Below are positions 24,528 through 33,157 of a DNA stretch of 43,232 bases, one piece after another. Positions within the stretch are counted from its first letter, which is position 1; each line of letters starts with the position of its first letter. Source of the DNA: Pararhodobacter sp. (GTDB lineage: Bacteria; Pseudomonadota; Alphaproteobacteria; Rhodobacterales; Rhodobacteraceae); contig JAFIEG010000036.1 in the NCBI GenBank assembly GCA_020832665.1, positions 1 through 43,232 on the forward strand, given 5' to 3'. A program made the translations under genes and the position numbers. The notes beneath the pieces are model-generated. The model saw only the letters and a program-made list of their open reading frames with translations, made no database searches and had not been told where the DNA came from.

Positions 24528-25760
24528 TCAGAAGAACGCCTGCAGCCCGGTCTGCGCCCGGCCGAGGATCAGCGCATGCACATCATGCGTGCCCTCATAG
24601 GTGTTCACCGTCTCCAGGTTCAGCATGTGGCGGATCACCTGATACTCTTCGGAAATGCCGTTGCCGCCATGCATGTCGCGCGCCGCCCGCGCGATATCCA
24701 GCGCCTTGCCGCAATTGTTGCGCTTGATCAGGCTGATCATCTCGGGCGCGGCGCGCGCCTCGTCCATCAGCCGCCCCACCTGCAGCGCGCTGTGCAGGCC
24801 CAGGGTGATCTCGGTCTGCATGTCGGCCAGCTTCTTCTGGAAAAGCTGGGTCTGCGCCAGCGGCTTGTCGAATTGCTTGCGCTCCAGCCCGTAGCCGCGC
24901 GCCGCGTGCCAGCAGAATTCGGCCGCACCCATCGCGCCCCAGGCGATGCCGTAGCGCGCGCGATTCAGGCAGCCAAACGGCCCCTTCAGCCCCTCGACAT
25001 GGGGAAGCAGCGCCTCTTCGCCGACTTCCACGCCATCCATCACGATCTCACCGGTGGTCGAGGCGCGCAAGGAAAGCTTGCCCTCGATCTTCGGCGCGCT
25101 CAGCCCCTTCATGCCCTTTTCCAGCACGAAGCCGCGGATGCGCCCGCCATGCGCCTCTGACTTGGCCCAGACGACAAAGACATCGGAAAAGGGCGAGTTC
25201 GATATCCACATCTTCGAGCCGTTCAGCCGGTAGCCCGTCGGGGTCTTCTCGGCGCGGGTCTTCATGCCGGCGGGGTCAGAGCCGGCATCGGGCTCGGTCA
25301 GACCGAAACAGCCGATCAACTCGCCCGAGGCCAGCCCGGGCAGGTATTTCTTGCGCTGCTCCTCGCTGCCATAGGCGTAAATCGGATACATCACCAGCGA
25401 GGACTGCACCGACATCATCGAGCGGTACCCCGAATCAACGCGCTCGATCTCGCGCGCGACAAGGCCATAGGTGACATAGCCGGCGCCAAGCCCGCCATAT
25501 TCCTCGGGTACGGTGGTGCCCAGAAGCCCGGCCTCGCCCATCAGACGAAAGATTTCCGGGTCGCTCTTTTCCTCGCGATAGGCCTCGATCACGCGCGGCT
25601 GCAGCACGTTTTGCGCGAACTCATGCGCCGCGTCACGCAGCATGCGCTCGTCCTCGCTGAACTGGCTTTCCAGTGCCAGCGGGTCGTCCCATTGAAAGCG
25701 GCCCAGATCGGGCTGGTCCTTGGGCTTGAGGGCGGGACGGTCGGTGGATTGGTCAGCCAT
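24528..25760 (-). CDS. gcdH: Glutaryl-CoA dehydrogenase
   Basis: The 410-residue flavoprotein is an acyl-CoA dehydrogenase of the glutaryl-CoA type. Landmarks are the FAD and substrate loop [40 protein letters not shown], the subfamily segment [16 protein letters not shown], and [20 protein letters not shown] with catalytic Glu389. Arg in ARYG is the residue that favours glutaryl-CoA in the family. It oxidises and decarboxylates glutaryl-CoA to crotonyl-CoA in lysine, tryptophan and aromatic breakdown, feeding electrons to ETF. AAGGA precedes ATG 25760. It is divergent from a LysR gene, and a symmetric site in the shared region suggests direct control. Confidence 0.95.
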   Translation of the reverse strand: MADQSTDRPALKPKDQPDLGRFQWDDPLALESQFSEDERMLRDAAHEFAQNVLQPRVIEAYREEKSDPEIFRLMGEAGLLGTTVPEEYGGLGAGYVTYGLVAREIERVDSGYRSMMSVQSSLVMYPIYAYGSEEQRKKYLPGLASGELIGCFGLTEPDAGSDPAGMKTRAEKTPTGYRLNGSKMWISNSPFSDVFVVWAKSEAHGGRIRGFVLEKGMKGLSAPKIEGKLSLRASTTGEIVMDGVEVGEEALLPHVEGLKGPFGCLNRARYGIAWGAMGAAEFCWHAARGYGLERKQFDKPLAQTQLFQKKLADMQTEITLGLHSALQVGRLMDEARAAPEMISLIKRNNCGKALDIARAARDMHGGNGISEEYQVIRHMLNLETVNTYEGTHDVHALILGRAQTGLQAFF

Positions 25761-25842
25761 GGCAATTCCTTTCAGGCTTGAAGGATTGCCGAGGTAATAA
25801 CATGAGACATCGGCGCTGAAAATCGATAAAACGGCGCAAAAA

Positions 25843-25859
25843 TATTACCAAGGGTAATA
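25843..25859. promoter_or_regulatory. LysR-type operator between gcdH and the regulator gene
   Basis: TATTACC and GGTAATA form a perfect 7-bp inverted repeat around AAG, just before the LysR start at 25865. An extra half-site GGTAATA lies at 25793-25799. T-N11-A symmetry is typical of LysR binding sites. Confidence 0.6.
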
Positions 25860-25864
25860 CATCG

Positions 25865-26779
25865 ATGCAAAGACGCCTTTTACCGGGCATGTCGGCACTG
25901 CTGGCTTTCGACGCGGTGGCGCGCACTGGCTCGTTCAGCGCCGCGGCGCGCGATCTGGACCTGACGCAGGGCGCGGTGTCGCGCCAGGTCATGGTGCTGG
26001 AGGAAAGGCTGGGCGCGGCGCTGATCGCGCGCGGTGCGCGCCGGGTGCGACTGACCGAGGCCGGTGCGGGTTACGCAACAAAGGTGCGCGCCGCGCTCGA
26101 GATGCTGGGCCAGGGCGCGATGGAGGCGCTGGGCAAGGCGCCGGAAAAGGGGCTGAAGCTGGCCATACTGCCGACCTTCGGCACGCGCTGGCTGATGCCG
26201 CGCATCCCCGGATTCGTGCGCCGACACCCCGAGATCACACTGCAATTCGCCACCCGCATCGGCCATTTCGACCTGGCCGCCGAAGGTATCGATGCTGCCA
26301 TCCATTCCGGACGCGCCGACTGGCCCGGCGCCAGGCTGACGCTTTTGATGAAAGAAAGCGTGCTGCCGGTGGCGGCGCCGGCGCTGCTGCAGGGCGGGCG
26401 CGACTGGCGCGACCTGCCAGTGCTGGCGCTGGCCTCGCGCCCCAATGCCTGGGCGGAATGGCGCGCCGTGCGCGGGGCAGGGCGCGCAACGGAGCGGCGC
26501 GGGGGTGTCGCCGCGCCGGTGCCGGTGATGCGCTTCGAGCAGTTCGCCACGCTGGCGCAGGCGGCAGCGGCGGGGATGGGGCTGGCCCTGATGCCGGCCT
26601 TCCTGATCCGGCCCGAGCTGGAATCGGGGGCGCTGGTGGCGCTGGATGAAGAGGTGCCTAGCGGATCGGGTTATTATTTCGTCGAGCCCGAACCGGCGCC
26701 GGGGGCGCGGCACAAGCGCGCGGTGGCGCTGTTTCGCGACTGGCTGCTGACCGAAGTGGCGCGCGATACGGTGGTGTAG
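25865..26779 (+). CDS. LysR-family transcriptional regulator
   Basis: The 304-residue protein has an N-terminal winged helix-turn-helix (MSALLAFDAVARTGSFSAAA, then RDLDLTQGAVSRQVMVLEER) and a periplasmic-binding-like effector domain (about residues 95-300). It resembles the GcvA-like subgroup. Its position divergent to gcdH, together with the palindrome in the 104-base shared region, suggests that it controls gcdH, perhaps sensing glutarate or glutaryl-CoA, as divergent LysR genes beside gcdH do in pseudomonads. The effector is inferred, not shown. ATG 25865 was chosen because it fits the family start. The operator lies so close to the ATG that autorepression is likely. Confidence 0.9.
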   Translation: MQRRLLPGMSALLAFDAVARTGSFSAAARDLDLTQGAVSRQVMVLEERLGAALIARGARRVRLTEAGAGYATKVRAALEMLGQGAMEALGKAPEKGLKLAILPTFGTRWLMPRIPGFVRRHPEITLQFATRIGHFDLAAEGIDAAIHSGRADWPGARLTLLMKESVLPVAAPALLQGGRDWRDLPVLALASRPNAWAEWRAVRGAGRATERRGGVAAPVPVMRFEQFATLAQAAAAGMGLALMPAFLIRPELESGALVALDEEVPSGSGYYFVEPEPAPGARHKRAVALFRDWLLTEVARDTVV

Positions 26780-26780
26780 A

Positions 26781-26901
26781 GGAGGGCGCTGCCCCCCGTC
26801 CGCCTGCAGCTGGGCTTCGCCCGTTCCTTCGCTGAAATCGCTCCACCGGAGCGATTTCCGGGCGCTCGGAACCCCCCGGAGTTTTTTTGGGCAAGATGAA
26901 G
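26781..26901 (+). repeat. Dispersed GC-rich intergenic repeat, copy 4 (partial nested palindrome)
   Basis: The copy reads GGGCGCTGCCCCCCGTCCGC, a variable stretch, the left arm GTTCCTTCGCTGAAATCGCT, a degraded right arm (only 11 bp still pair, 26834-26844 with 26848-26858), CCCCCCGGAGTTTTTTTGGG and GCAAGATGAAG. It lies between the convergent ends of the LysR gene and soeC. Confidence 0.8.
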
Positions 26902-26923
26902 GGCGTGGGAAAGCGGTCTGGGT

Positions 26924-27799
26924 TCAGTCGCGCCCGTAATAGAGGCTGACGACATGTTCGGCCTCGGCGAAGAAGAGCCAGCGCGCGGCCAGCACGCCGG
27001 CGATGTGCAGCGCGCTGGCGGCGAGGATGGCCGCCGGCGCTGCGGGCCAGAGCCAGATCATGATCGCGGGCAGGATCGTGGCGCAGATGAGAGCCACCAC
27101 GCGCAGTTTCAGCGCGTGTTTGCGCGCCACGACATGCACCATTTCGCGCATCAGGTAGTTGCGCCCGCTATGTGGCGGTTCCAGCAGCCGAACCAGCCCG
27201 CGCCCGCCCAGCCCGGTGGCGGTTTCCGCGCTCGAACCGGCGGCGCGGAAACGCAGATCGCCCAGCACCCAATGCGCCACCAGCGCCAGTGCCAGCCAGG
27301 CCAGCAGAAGCTGCGCCAGCGCCGCGATGCCGGTGATCAGCGCGGCGCCGGCGAGTGCGGCGAGCAGGAATACCGCCGGCCCGCTCCAGTGGTTCCAGCG
27401 CGGCACCGCCTTTATCTGGGCGTAGATCATCGAGGTGGCGAGCACCGTCATCAGCGAAAGGAACGCGCCGAGCATGCCGAAGCCCTCGAGCGGCGTGGCG
27501 AAGAAGGTCAGGCTCGCCGCATGGGGCGCCATGAACAGCAGCGCCGCCGCCGCCAGCACCGCTTCGCGCGAGAGCCAACTGCTGCGCCACTGGCTGAAGG
27601 CCTTGAGCGCGCGTTCGGGGTGGCCCAGATGAAAGGCCGAGGCCGCCAGCCCGGCCAGCGCCAGCCCGTAGCCGAGGCCAAACCAGAAAAAGGCCGCCCA
27701 GCCCGTGGGCCAGACCAGCCCCACGCCCAGATAGGTGAGCAGGCCAAAGCCAAGGCCCGAAAAGGTGGTGAAGAAGATCAGCGAGGGGGCGGGGTGCAT
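26924..27799 (-). CDS. soeC: SoeC-like membrane anchor subunit of sulfite dehydrogenase
   Basis: The 291-residue protein belongs to the DmsC/NrfD-type quinone-linked anchors. It starts MHPAPSLIFFTTFSGLGFGL, the usual DmsC-like opening, and has about eight membrane segments. The segment AASAFHLGHPERALKAFSQW contains the conserved histidine pair and SWLSREAV follows it. It should anchor SoeA-SoeB on the cytoplasmic face of the inner membrane and pass electrons to quinone. ATG 27799 shares one base with the soeB stop (TGATG), so the two are translationally coupled. The Soe assignment rests mainly on the SoeA partner. Without it the protein would be called DmsC-like. Confidence 0.85.
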   Translation of the reverse strand: MHPAPSLIFFTTFSGLGFGLLTYLGVGLVWPTGWAAFFWFGLGYGLALAGLAASAFHLGHPERALKAFSQWRSSWLSREAVLAAAALLFMAPHAASLTFFATPLEGFGMLGAFLSLMTVLATSMIYAQIKAVPRWNHWSGPAVFLLAALAGAALITGIAALAQLLLAWLALALVAHWVLGDLRFRAAGSSAETATGLGGRGLVRLLEPPHSGRNYLMREMVHVVARKHALKLRVVALICATILPAIMIWLWPAAPAAILAASALHIAGVLAARWLFFAEAEHVVSLYYGRD

Positions 27800-28548
27800 C
27801 AGAGCTTCTCCAGCGTGCGGTCGATCCAGCCCAGAAAGCCGCCCAACCCCTCGGTGGAGGGCTCGCACAGCGCCGCGAGATTGGCCGGCGGCTCGGGCAG
27901 CCGGTCGCGCGGGCGCGGGGGCAGGTATTTGTTCACCGGTTTCGTGCCCTGTTCGGGCATCAGATCAAAGCCGCCGCGCTCGGTCACCAGCTGGCTGACC
28001 GCGCTTTCAGGATCGCCCAGATCACCGAAATGGCGCGCGCCAGCGGGGCAGGTGCGCACGCAGGCGGGTTCGCGGTCTTCCTCGGGCAGGTTGTCGTTAT
28101 AGATGCGATCGACGCAAAGCGTGCATTTCTTCATCACGCCGGCCAGCGCATCCATCTCGCGCGCGCCATAGGGGCAGGCCCAGGCGCAAAGCCCGCAGCC
28201 GATGCAATCGCTTTCATTGACCAGCACGATGCCATCCTCGGCGCGCTTGTAGCTGGCGCCGGTGGGGCAGACGGTGACGCAGGGCGCATCCTCGCAATGC
28301 AGGCAGGATTTGGGGAAATGCACCACCATCGGCGGGGCGTCGGGTGGCGTGACCTCGAAGCTGTGGATGCGGTTGAGGAAGGTGCCCTCGGGCGCGGCGC
28401 CATAGGCGTCGGTATCCGATAGCGGCGCGCCGTAGTTTTCCGTGTTCCAGCCCTTGCAGGAGATCACGCAGGCATGGCAGCCGACGCAGGTATCGAGATC
28501 GATCACCAGGCCAAGCTTGCGGTCGGTGCGTTCGGGTAGGCTGGTCAT
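27799..28548 (-). CDS. soeB: SoeB-like iron-sulfur subunit of sulfite dehydrogenase
   Basis: The 249-residue ferredoxin-like protein has four [4Fe-4S]-type cysteine sets: CVGCHACVISCKGWN, CLHCEDAPCVTVCPTG, CIGCGLCAWACPYG and CTLCVDR with a later CVRTCPAG. This is the layout of DmsB/PsrB/SoeB electron-transfer subunits. No twin-arginine signal is present, which agrees with a cytoplasmic enzyme. ATG 28548 starts inside the stop of the methyltransferase gene (ATGA overlap of four bases), and the stop overlaps the soeC start. The C-terminal 45 residues (proline-rich) extend beyond the last cluster. It should transfer electrons from SoeA to SoeC. Confidence 0.9.
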   Translation of the reverse strand: MTSLPERTDRKLGLVIDLDTCVGCHACVISCKGWNTENYGAPLSDTDAYGAAPEGTFLNRIHSFEVTPPDAPPMVVHFPKSCLHCEDAPCVTVCPTGASYKRAEDGIVLVNESDCIGCGLCAWACPYGAREMDALAGVMKKCTLCVDRIYNDNLPEEDREPACVRTCPAGARHFGDLGDPESAVSQLVTERGGFDLMPEQGTKPVNKYLPPRPRDRLPEPPANLAALCEPSTEGLGGFLGWIDRTLEKL

Positions 28549-29216
28549 GCTTCGCTGCCCTGCTGGTTGGGGTGTTCGTGCCGGCGATAGGCGATGTAGC
28601 TTTTCGCAATGCCGAGCTTGCGCTCGGTCCAGATGCGCCCGCCGGGAAAGAGCTGCTCCATCTCGCCCCGGCTGATGACGGTGGTGGTTTCGACCATCTC
28701 GGTCCAGGCCGGCAACTTGCGCCGCCAGCGCCGGATGAGGGTGCGTTGCAGCCAGCCGGGATAGAACCACCAGAAGGGCATCATGGTATGCGCCTCGACG
28801 GGAAACCAGATCGAGGGGGTCTGCACCCAGTAGGAAGGCGCCATCCGCTGCACCTCGCGCGCCATGGCCTGGCGGCGCGCGGCATCGCCGACATGTTCGA
28901 TCACGCTGTTTGAAAAGGCAATGTCGAAGCCCTGATCGGGCAGCGCGGCCAGGTCGCAGGCATCGCCTTCGAGCATGGTGATCTTGTGATGCGATTGCGG
29001 TTGGCCGGGCGGGTTCGAGCCCGGCAGGTTGACCACCGTGATATCGAGCGGCGTGGCAAGGTCATTCCAGAATTCGGGTGTGCCGCCCAGATCGATGACG
29101 CGCTCGCCACCCCTGATCTGCATGCGCCGGGTGAACTCCTCCATGCGCCGGCGGCGCGCGGCGGCGGAAAAGGGCTTCTTGACGCGAAGCAGGAAGTGAA
29201 AGAGCGCGTATCTCAC
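28545..29216 (-). CDS. Class I SAM-dependent methyltransferase inside the soe operon
   Basis: The 223-residue protein has a methyltransferase fold. The SAM loop is VIDLGGTPEFW (about residues 40-50), an acidic residue ends the next strand, and FDIAFSNSVIEHVGD is the Methyltransf_11/25 post-II motif. The C-terminal part (SYWVQTPSIWFPVEAHTMMP, then FWWFYPGWLQRTLIRRWRRK) is aromatic and basic, as if it contacted a membrane or a large substrate. GTG 29216 was chosen because GGGGA lies seven bases upstream. The upstream in-frame ATG at 29369 would overlap soeA. The substrate is unknown. It lies between soeA (88-base gap) and soeB (4-base overlap), so it is co-expressed with the enzyme. Confidence 0.85.
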   Translation of the reverse strand: MRYALFHFLLRVKKPFSAAARRRRMEEFTRRMQIRGGERVIDLGGTPEFWNDLATPLDITVVNLPGSNPPGQPQSHHKITMLEGDACDLAALPDQGFDIAFSNSVIEHVGDAARRQAMAREVQRMAPSYWVQTPSIWFPVEAHTMMPFWWFYPGWLQRTLIRRWRRKLPAWTEMVETTTVISRGEMEQLFPGGRIWTERKLGIAKSYIAYRRHEHPNQQGSEA

Positions 29217-29304
29217 AGCCGGTCCCCGTGCGCTGCCGGCCGTGGCTGGGCGGTTCTGGCCGCTTTGGGCGGCGCGTTGCTTGCGCGAGGGCAGCAGGGC
29301 ACGT

Positions 29305-32124
29305 TCATCCCCCCGTTTTCTGCGCGACGCTCTGCGGGCCGCGACCCACGGGCGATTGCTGCGGCGCATGGGCGGGCTCTGAAGGGCCGCCTGGCGGGGC
29401 CTTCTCGATCTTCACGCGCAGGTCGAACCATGCCGCCTGGCCGGTGACCGGGTCGGAATTGGCCCAGCGATGCCCGTCGCCCGATTGCGGCAGAAGTTCG
29501 TGGATCAGGTGATTGAGCAAAAAGCCCTTCTCTGCCTCGGGCGCATCCTCGCCCAGTGCCCAGGCGCCACGGCGCTTGCCGATGGCGTTCCATGTCCAGA
29601 CGGTGCGCGGGTTGAGCGCGTCCATCCGCGCCACCGGCAGCTTGATGCGGCCATGCGGCGAGGTGAGCCATGCCCAGTCGCCCTCGGCAAAGCCGTGTTC
29701 GAGCCAGACCTGTTTCGACACATAGAGCGGGTTGTGGCCGTGGATCTGACGAAGCCAGGCGTTTTGCGAGCCCCATGAGTGATACATCGCCATCGGCCGC
29801 TGGGTGAGCGCGTGCAAAGGGTATTCGGCCGGGTCGATGCGCGATTGCTCGAAGGGCGGGTACCAGATGGGCAGTGGATCGAGGGTTTCGATGATGCGCT
29901 CGCGCAGGTGCTCGGGCGGCTGCTGGCGGCCATGCCCTTCGGCGGCGCGCTGGAACTTCGCCAGCGGCTCGACCCAGAGATTGAACAGATAGGGCTGCGG
30001 TGCGTCATAAAGGCCGCGCTCGACGGCCCAGTCCTGATAGGCGGCGTTCCAGGGTTTGAAGAATTGCGCCTCTTCGGGGATATGGTCGATGAAGAAACCG
30101 CCATTCTCGATATAGCGCTCAAGTTGCGCCGGGTTTGGTGCGCCGCGGCCCTTGCCGCTGCCATCGGCCCCGCGCCAGCCGGCGAGCGGGCCCACGCCGG
30201 GGCGGCGTTCATGGCTGACGATGTAATCGGCATAGTCGCGGAATTTGGGGCCGCCGTCATCGGCAACCATGCCGGGCAGGCCCAGCCGGTGGCCGAGATC
30301 GAGCAGCACCGACTGGAAGGGGCGCACGCCCTCATGGCCCGGGCGCTCGGGCTTAACCACAGGCCATCGGATGGAATCGGCCAGTGCCTCGGCCTCGCAG
30401 ATGGGGCGATCGAGCAGCGAGATGCAGTCATGGCGTTCCAGATAGGTGGTGTCGGGCAGCACCAGATCGGCATAGGCCACCATTTCCGATGAATAAGCAT
30501 CAGAGTAGATGATGTGCGGGATGACATATTCGCCGCTGTCATCCTGGTCGGTGAGCATCTCCATCACCGCCGACGTGTTCATCGACGAGTTCCACGCCAT
30601 GTTGGCCATGTACAGAAACAGCGTGTCGATGCGGTAGGGATCGCCGGCATGGGCGTTGGAGATGACCATGTGCATCATGCCATGCGCCGAGAGCGGGTTT
30701 TCCCAGGTGAAGGCCTTGTCGATGCGTTTGGGGCTGCCGTCGTCGTGCAGAAGCAGATGCTCGGGGCCCAGCGGATAGCCCAGATGCGGGCCGTCTAGCG
30801 GCTGGCCGGGGGTGGCGCTGCCATGCGGGCGCGGGTGGCCCTCAGGCGGCTTGGGGTAGGGCGGCTTGAAGCGAAAGCCGCCGGGCACCTCGACCGAGCC
30901 CAGCAGGATCTGCAGCACATGCAGCGCGCGGCAGGTCTGAAAGCCGTTGGAATGCGCCGCGATCCCGCGCATGGCGTGAAAGGCCACGGGGCGGCCGGTC
31001 ATGCGCTCATGGCGCTGGCCGCGAAAATCGGTCCAGGGCCGCTCGATAGTGATTTCTTCCTCGAAGGCCACGCGCGCCAGTTCGGCGGCCAGCGCGCGAA
31101 TGCGCGGCGCGGGGATGCCGCAGCGCTCGGCCACCGCCTCGGGGGCGTATTCGGGCGAAAGGTAGCGCGCGCCCATCAGGCGCAGCACGGTTTCATGGCC
31201 CTGCCATTCGGCACCCGGGTCGGGCTGCACGCCAGGAGCGTTCCAGGGCGCGGGCTCGCCGCTGCGGCGGTCAAGCACCATCGGCGTGCCGGTGCCGTCG
31301 CGCAGGAACAGGCCCTTCTCGGCACCTTCGCCCGTCTGCACCAGAAAGGGCGCGTTGGTGTAGCGGATCAGGTAATCGAGATCGATCCTGCCGGCGCCCA
31401 TCAGCACATGGATCAGCGAAAGGATCAGCAACCCGTCGGTGCCCGGCGTGATGCCAAACCAGTCATCGGCCACGGCATTGTAGCCCGAGCGCACCGGGTT
31501 CACCCCGATCACCCGCGCCCCGCGTGCCTTCAGCCGGCCGATCCCCATCTTGATGGGGTTGCTGTCATGATCCTCGGCCACGCCAAAGAGCATGAACAGC
31601 TTGGTGCGCTCCCAATCGGGCTGGCCGAACTCCCAGAACGCCCCGCCCATGGTGTAGATGCCTGCCGCCGCCATGTTGACCGAGCAGAACCCGCCATGCG
31701 CGGCCCAGTTGGGCGTGCCATAGGCCTGTGCCCACCAGCCGGTGAAGCTTTGCGACTGATCGCGCCCGGTGAAGAAGGCCAGCTTTTCGGGCGCCTTCTC
31801 GCGCAACGGCTTCAGCCACGACACCGCCAGTTCCAGTGCCTCGTCCCAGGTGATTTCCCGAAACTCGCCCGAGCCGCGCGGGCCGACCCTTTTCAGTGGC
31901 GCGCGCAGCCTTGCGGGGCTCAGATGTTGCATGATTCCGGCCGAACCCTTGGCGCACAGCACGCCCCGGTTTACCGGATGCTCGCGGTTGCCCTCGATAT
32001 AGGCAACCTTGCCGCCCTTCATGTGCACGTTGATGCCGCAGCGGCAGGCGCACATGTAGCAGGTAGTCTTGCGCACCTCGTCCGATACCGGTGGCGACAG
32101 CTCCAGCGCTGGCTGGCGATGCAT
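29305..32124 (-). CDS. soeA: SoeA-like molybdopterin subunit of sulfite dehydrogenase
   Basis: The 939-residue protein belongs to the DMSO reductase/CISM superfamily. The N-terminal cluster is Cys22-x2-Cys25-x3-Cys29-x27-Cys57 with an extra Cys27. Then come GFCSVNMAAAGIYTMGGAFW, GVNPVRSGYNAVADDWFGIT and a C-terminal pterin-binding part with SWGSQNAWLRQIHG. There is no twin-arginine signal, so it should stay in the cytoplasm, as SoeA does. SoeABC oxidises sulfite to sulfate and reduces quinone in sulfur-oxidising and roseobacter-group bacteria. Related thiosulfate, polysulfide and DMSO reductases are exported, which argues against them. GAGGAAG lies before ATG 32124, which is preferred to ATG 32235. 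It is first in the operon and divergent from clpP. Confidence 0.85.
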   Translation of the reverse strand: MHRQPALELSPPVSDEVRKTTCYMCACRCGINVHMKGGKVAYIEGNREHPVNRGVLCAKGSAGIMQHLSPARLRAPLKRVGPRGSGEFREITWDEALELAVSWLKPLREKAPEKLAFFTGRDQSQSFTGWWAQAYGTPNWAAHGGFCSVNMAAAGIYTMGGAFWEFGQPDWERTKLFMLFGVAEDHDSNPIKMGIGRLKARGARVIGVNPVRSGYNAVADDWFGITPGTDGLLILSLIHVLMGAGRIDLDYLIRYTNAPFLVQTGEGAEKGLFLRDGTGTPMVLDRRSGEPAPWNAPGVQPDPGAEWQGHETVLRLMGARYLSPEYAPEAVAERCGIPAPRIRALAAELARVAFEEEITIERPWTDFRGQRHERMTGRPVAFHAMRGIAAHSNGFQTCRALHVLQILLGSVEVPGGFRFKPPYPKPPEGHPRPHGSATPGQPLDGPHLGYPLGPEHLLLHDDGSPKRIDKAFTWENPLSAHGMMHMVISNAHAGDPYRIDTLFLYMANMAWNSSMNTSAVMEMLTDQDDSGEYVIPHIIYSDAYSSEMVAYADLVLPDTTYLERHDCISLLDRPICEAEALADSIRWPVVKPERPGHEGVRPFQSVLLDLGHRLGLPGMVADDGGPKFRDYADYIVSHERRPGVGPLAGWRGADGSGKGRGAPNPAQLERYIENGGFFIDHIPEEAQFFKPWNAAYQDWAVERGLYDAPQPYLFNLWVEPLAKFQRAAEGHGRQQPPEHLRERIIETLDPLPIWYPPFEQSRIDPAEYPLHALTQRPMAMYHSWGSQNAWLRQIHGHNPLYVSKQVWLEHGFAEGDWAWLTSPHGRIKLPVARMDALNPRTVWTWNAIGKRRGAWALGEDAPEAEKGFLLNHLIHELLPQSGDGHRWANSDPVTGQAAWFDLRVKIEKAPPGGPSEPAHAPQQSPVGRGPQSVAQKTGG

Positions 32125-32346
32125 GCACTTCCTCCCCTGCTGCGCCTCGTCGCGCCGCTCAATCCCGGCCCGCGGCAGATTCGCGGGCACCGTTTTCGGG
32201 CATTCATGGAACATGTTTCTTGCATGACTGTCCATGCCCCTTGCAGGGCCAGTCTGACAGGGATGATCAGTCCAGACGCGGCATGCTCCATCACCCCTAA
32301 TGGTGACGGGCCCGCCCCTTGCGGGTGGCAGGCCGGCGGGCTAAGT

Positions 32347-32370
32347 CTTGCGCAAGGTTTGGCGCCTAGG
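32347..32370 (+). promoter_or_regulatory. Possible sigma-32 (RpoH) promoter for clpP
   Basis: CTTGCG (32347-32352) and CCTAGG (32365-32370), 12 bases apart, resemble alphaproteobacterial RpoH promoters (CTTG and CCTAT-type elements), about 30 bases before the clpP ATG. clpP is a usual heat-shock gene. The -10 element is imperfect. Confidence 0.35.
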
Positions 32371-32401
32371 GTCGAACCGTTCCGAAATACGAGGCCGAGC
32401 G

Positions 32402-33031
32402 ATGCAAGACCCCATTGAGACCTACATGAACCTCGTTCCCATGGTCGTGGAACAGACCAGCCGCGGCGAGCGCGCCTATGACATCTTCTCGCGCCTGCTG
32501 AAGGAGCGGATCATCTTCGTCACCGGCCCGGTGCATGACGGCATGGCCAGCCTTGTGGTGGCGCAGCTTCTGCACCTGGAAGCCGAGAACCCGTCGAAGG
32601 AAATCTCGATGTATATCAACTCGCCCGGTGGCGTGGTGTCGTCGGGGCTGTCGATTTATGACACGATGCAATACATCAAGCCGCGCATCAGCACGCTGGT
32701 GGTGGGGCAGGCGGCCTCGATGGGCTCGCTTCTGCTTTGCGCGGGCGAGAAGGGCATGCGCTTCTCGCTGCCCAACAGCCGGATCATGGTGCACCAGCCC
32801 TCGGGCGGGTTTCAGGGCCAGGCCACCGACATCTCGATCCACGCGAAAGAGATCCTCGAACTCAAGGACCGGCTCAACAAGATCTATGTCAAGCATACCG
32901 GCCAGGACTACGAGGTCGTGGAAACCGCGCTCGAGCGCGACAACTTCATGACCGCCGAAAAGGCGCGCGACTGGGGGCTGATCGACGAGATCGTCGAAAG
33001 CCGCGGCAAGGCCGAACCCAAGGAGGGGTAA
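32402..33031 (+). CDS. clpP: ATP-dependent Clp protease proteolytic subunit
   Basis: The 209-residue protein is a typical ClpP serine peptidase. The catalytic triad is Ser106 ([11 protein letters not shown]), His131 ([10 protein letters not shown]) and Asp180. The N-terminal segment [20 protein letters not shown] gives the axial loop region and has no obvious long propeptide. ClpP forms a 14-subunit barrel that degrades proteins fed by ClpX or ClpA. It is cytoplasmic and, in alphaproteobacteria, needed for CtrA turnover and cell-cycle progress. ATG 32402 follows GAGGCCGAGC at a rather short distance. clpX follows on the same strand after 126 bases, which leaves room for an independent clpX promoter. 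Confidence 0.97.
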   Translation: MQDPIETYMNLVPMVVEQTSRGERAYDIFSRLLKERIIFVTGPVHDGMASLVVAQLLHLEAENPSKEISMYINSPGGVVSSGLSIYDTMQYIKPRISTLVVGQAASMGSLLLCAGEKGMRFSLPNSRIMVHQPSGGFQGQATDISIHAKEILELKDRLNKIYVKHTGQDYEVVETALERDNFMTAEKARDWGLIDEIVESRGKAEPKEG

Positions 33032-33157
33032 GGCCAGCCCAGCATCGGCCGGGCGAACAAAGGCAAGTTTTGCATTGCCCCCCCGCGCCGTGTGGCCTAG
33101 TTTTCCACAAAGGCCCGTCAGAAGGCCAACCCAGATCCTGCGAGCACGAGGTAACGA

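Noticed and set aside
30823-32418. Plus-strand ORF of 531 codons over soeA
   Set aside because: Antisense shadow of soeA that also crosses the clpP start, and without recognisable domains.
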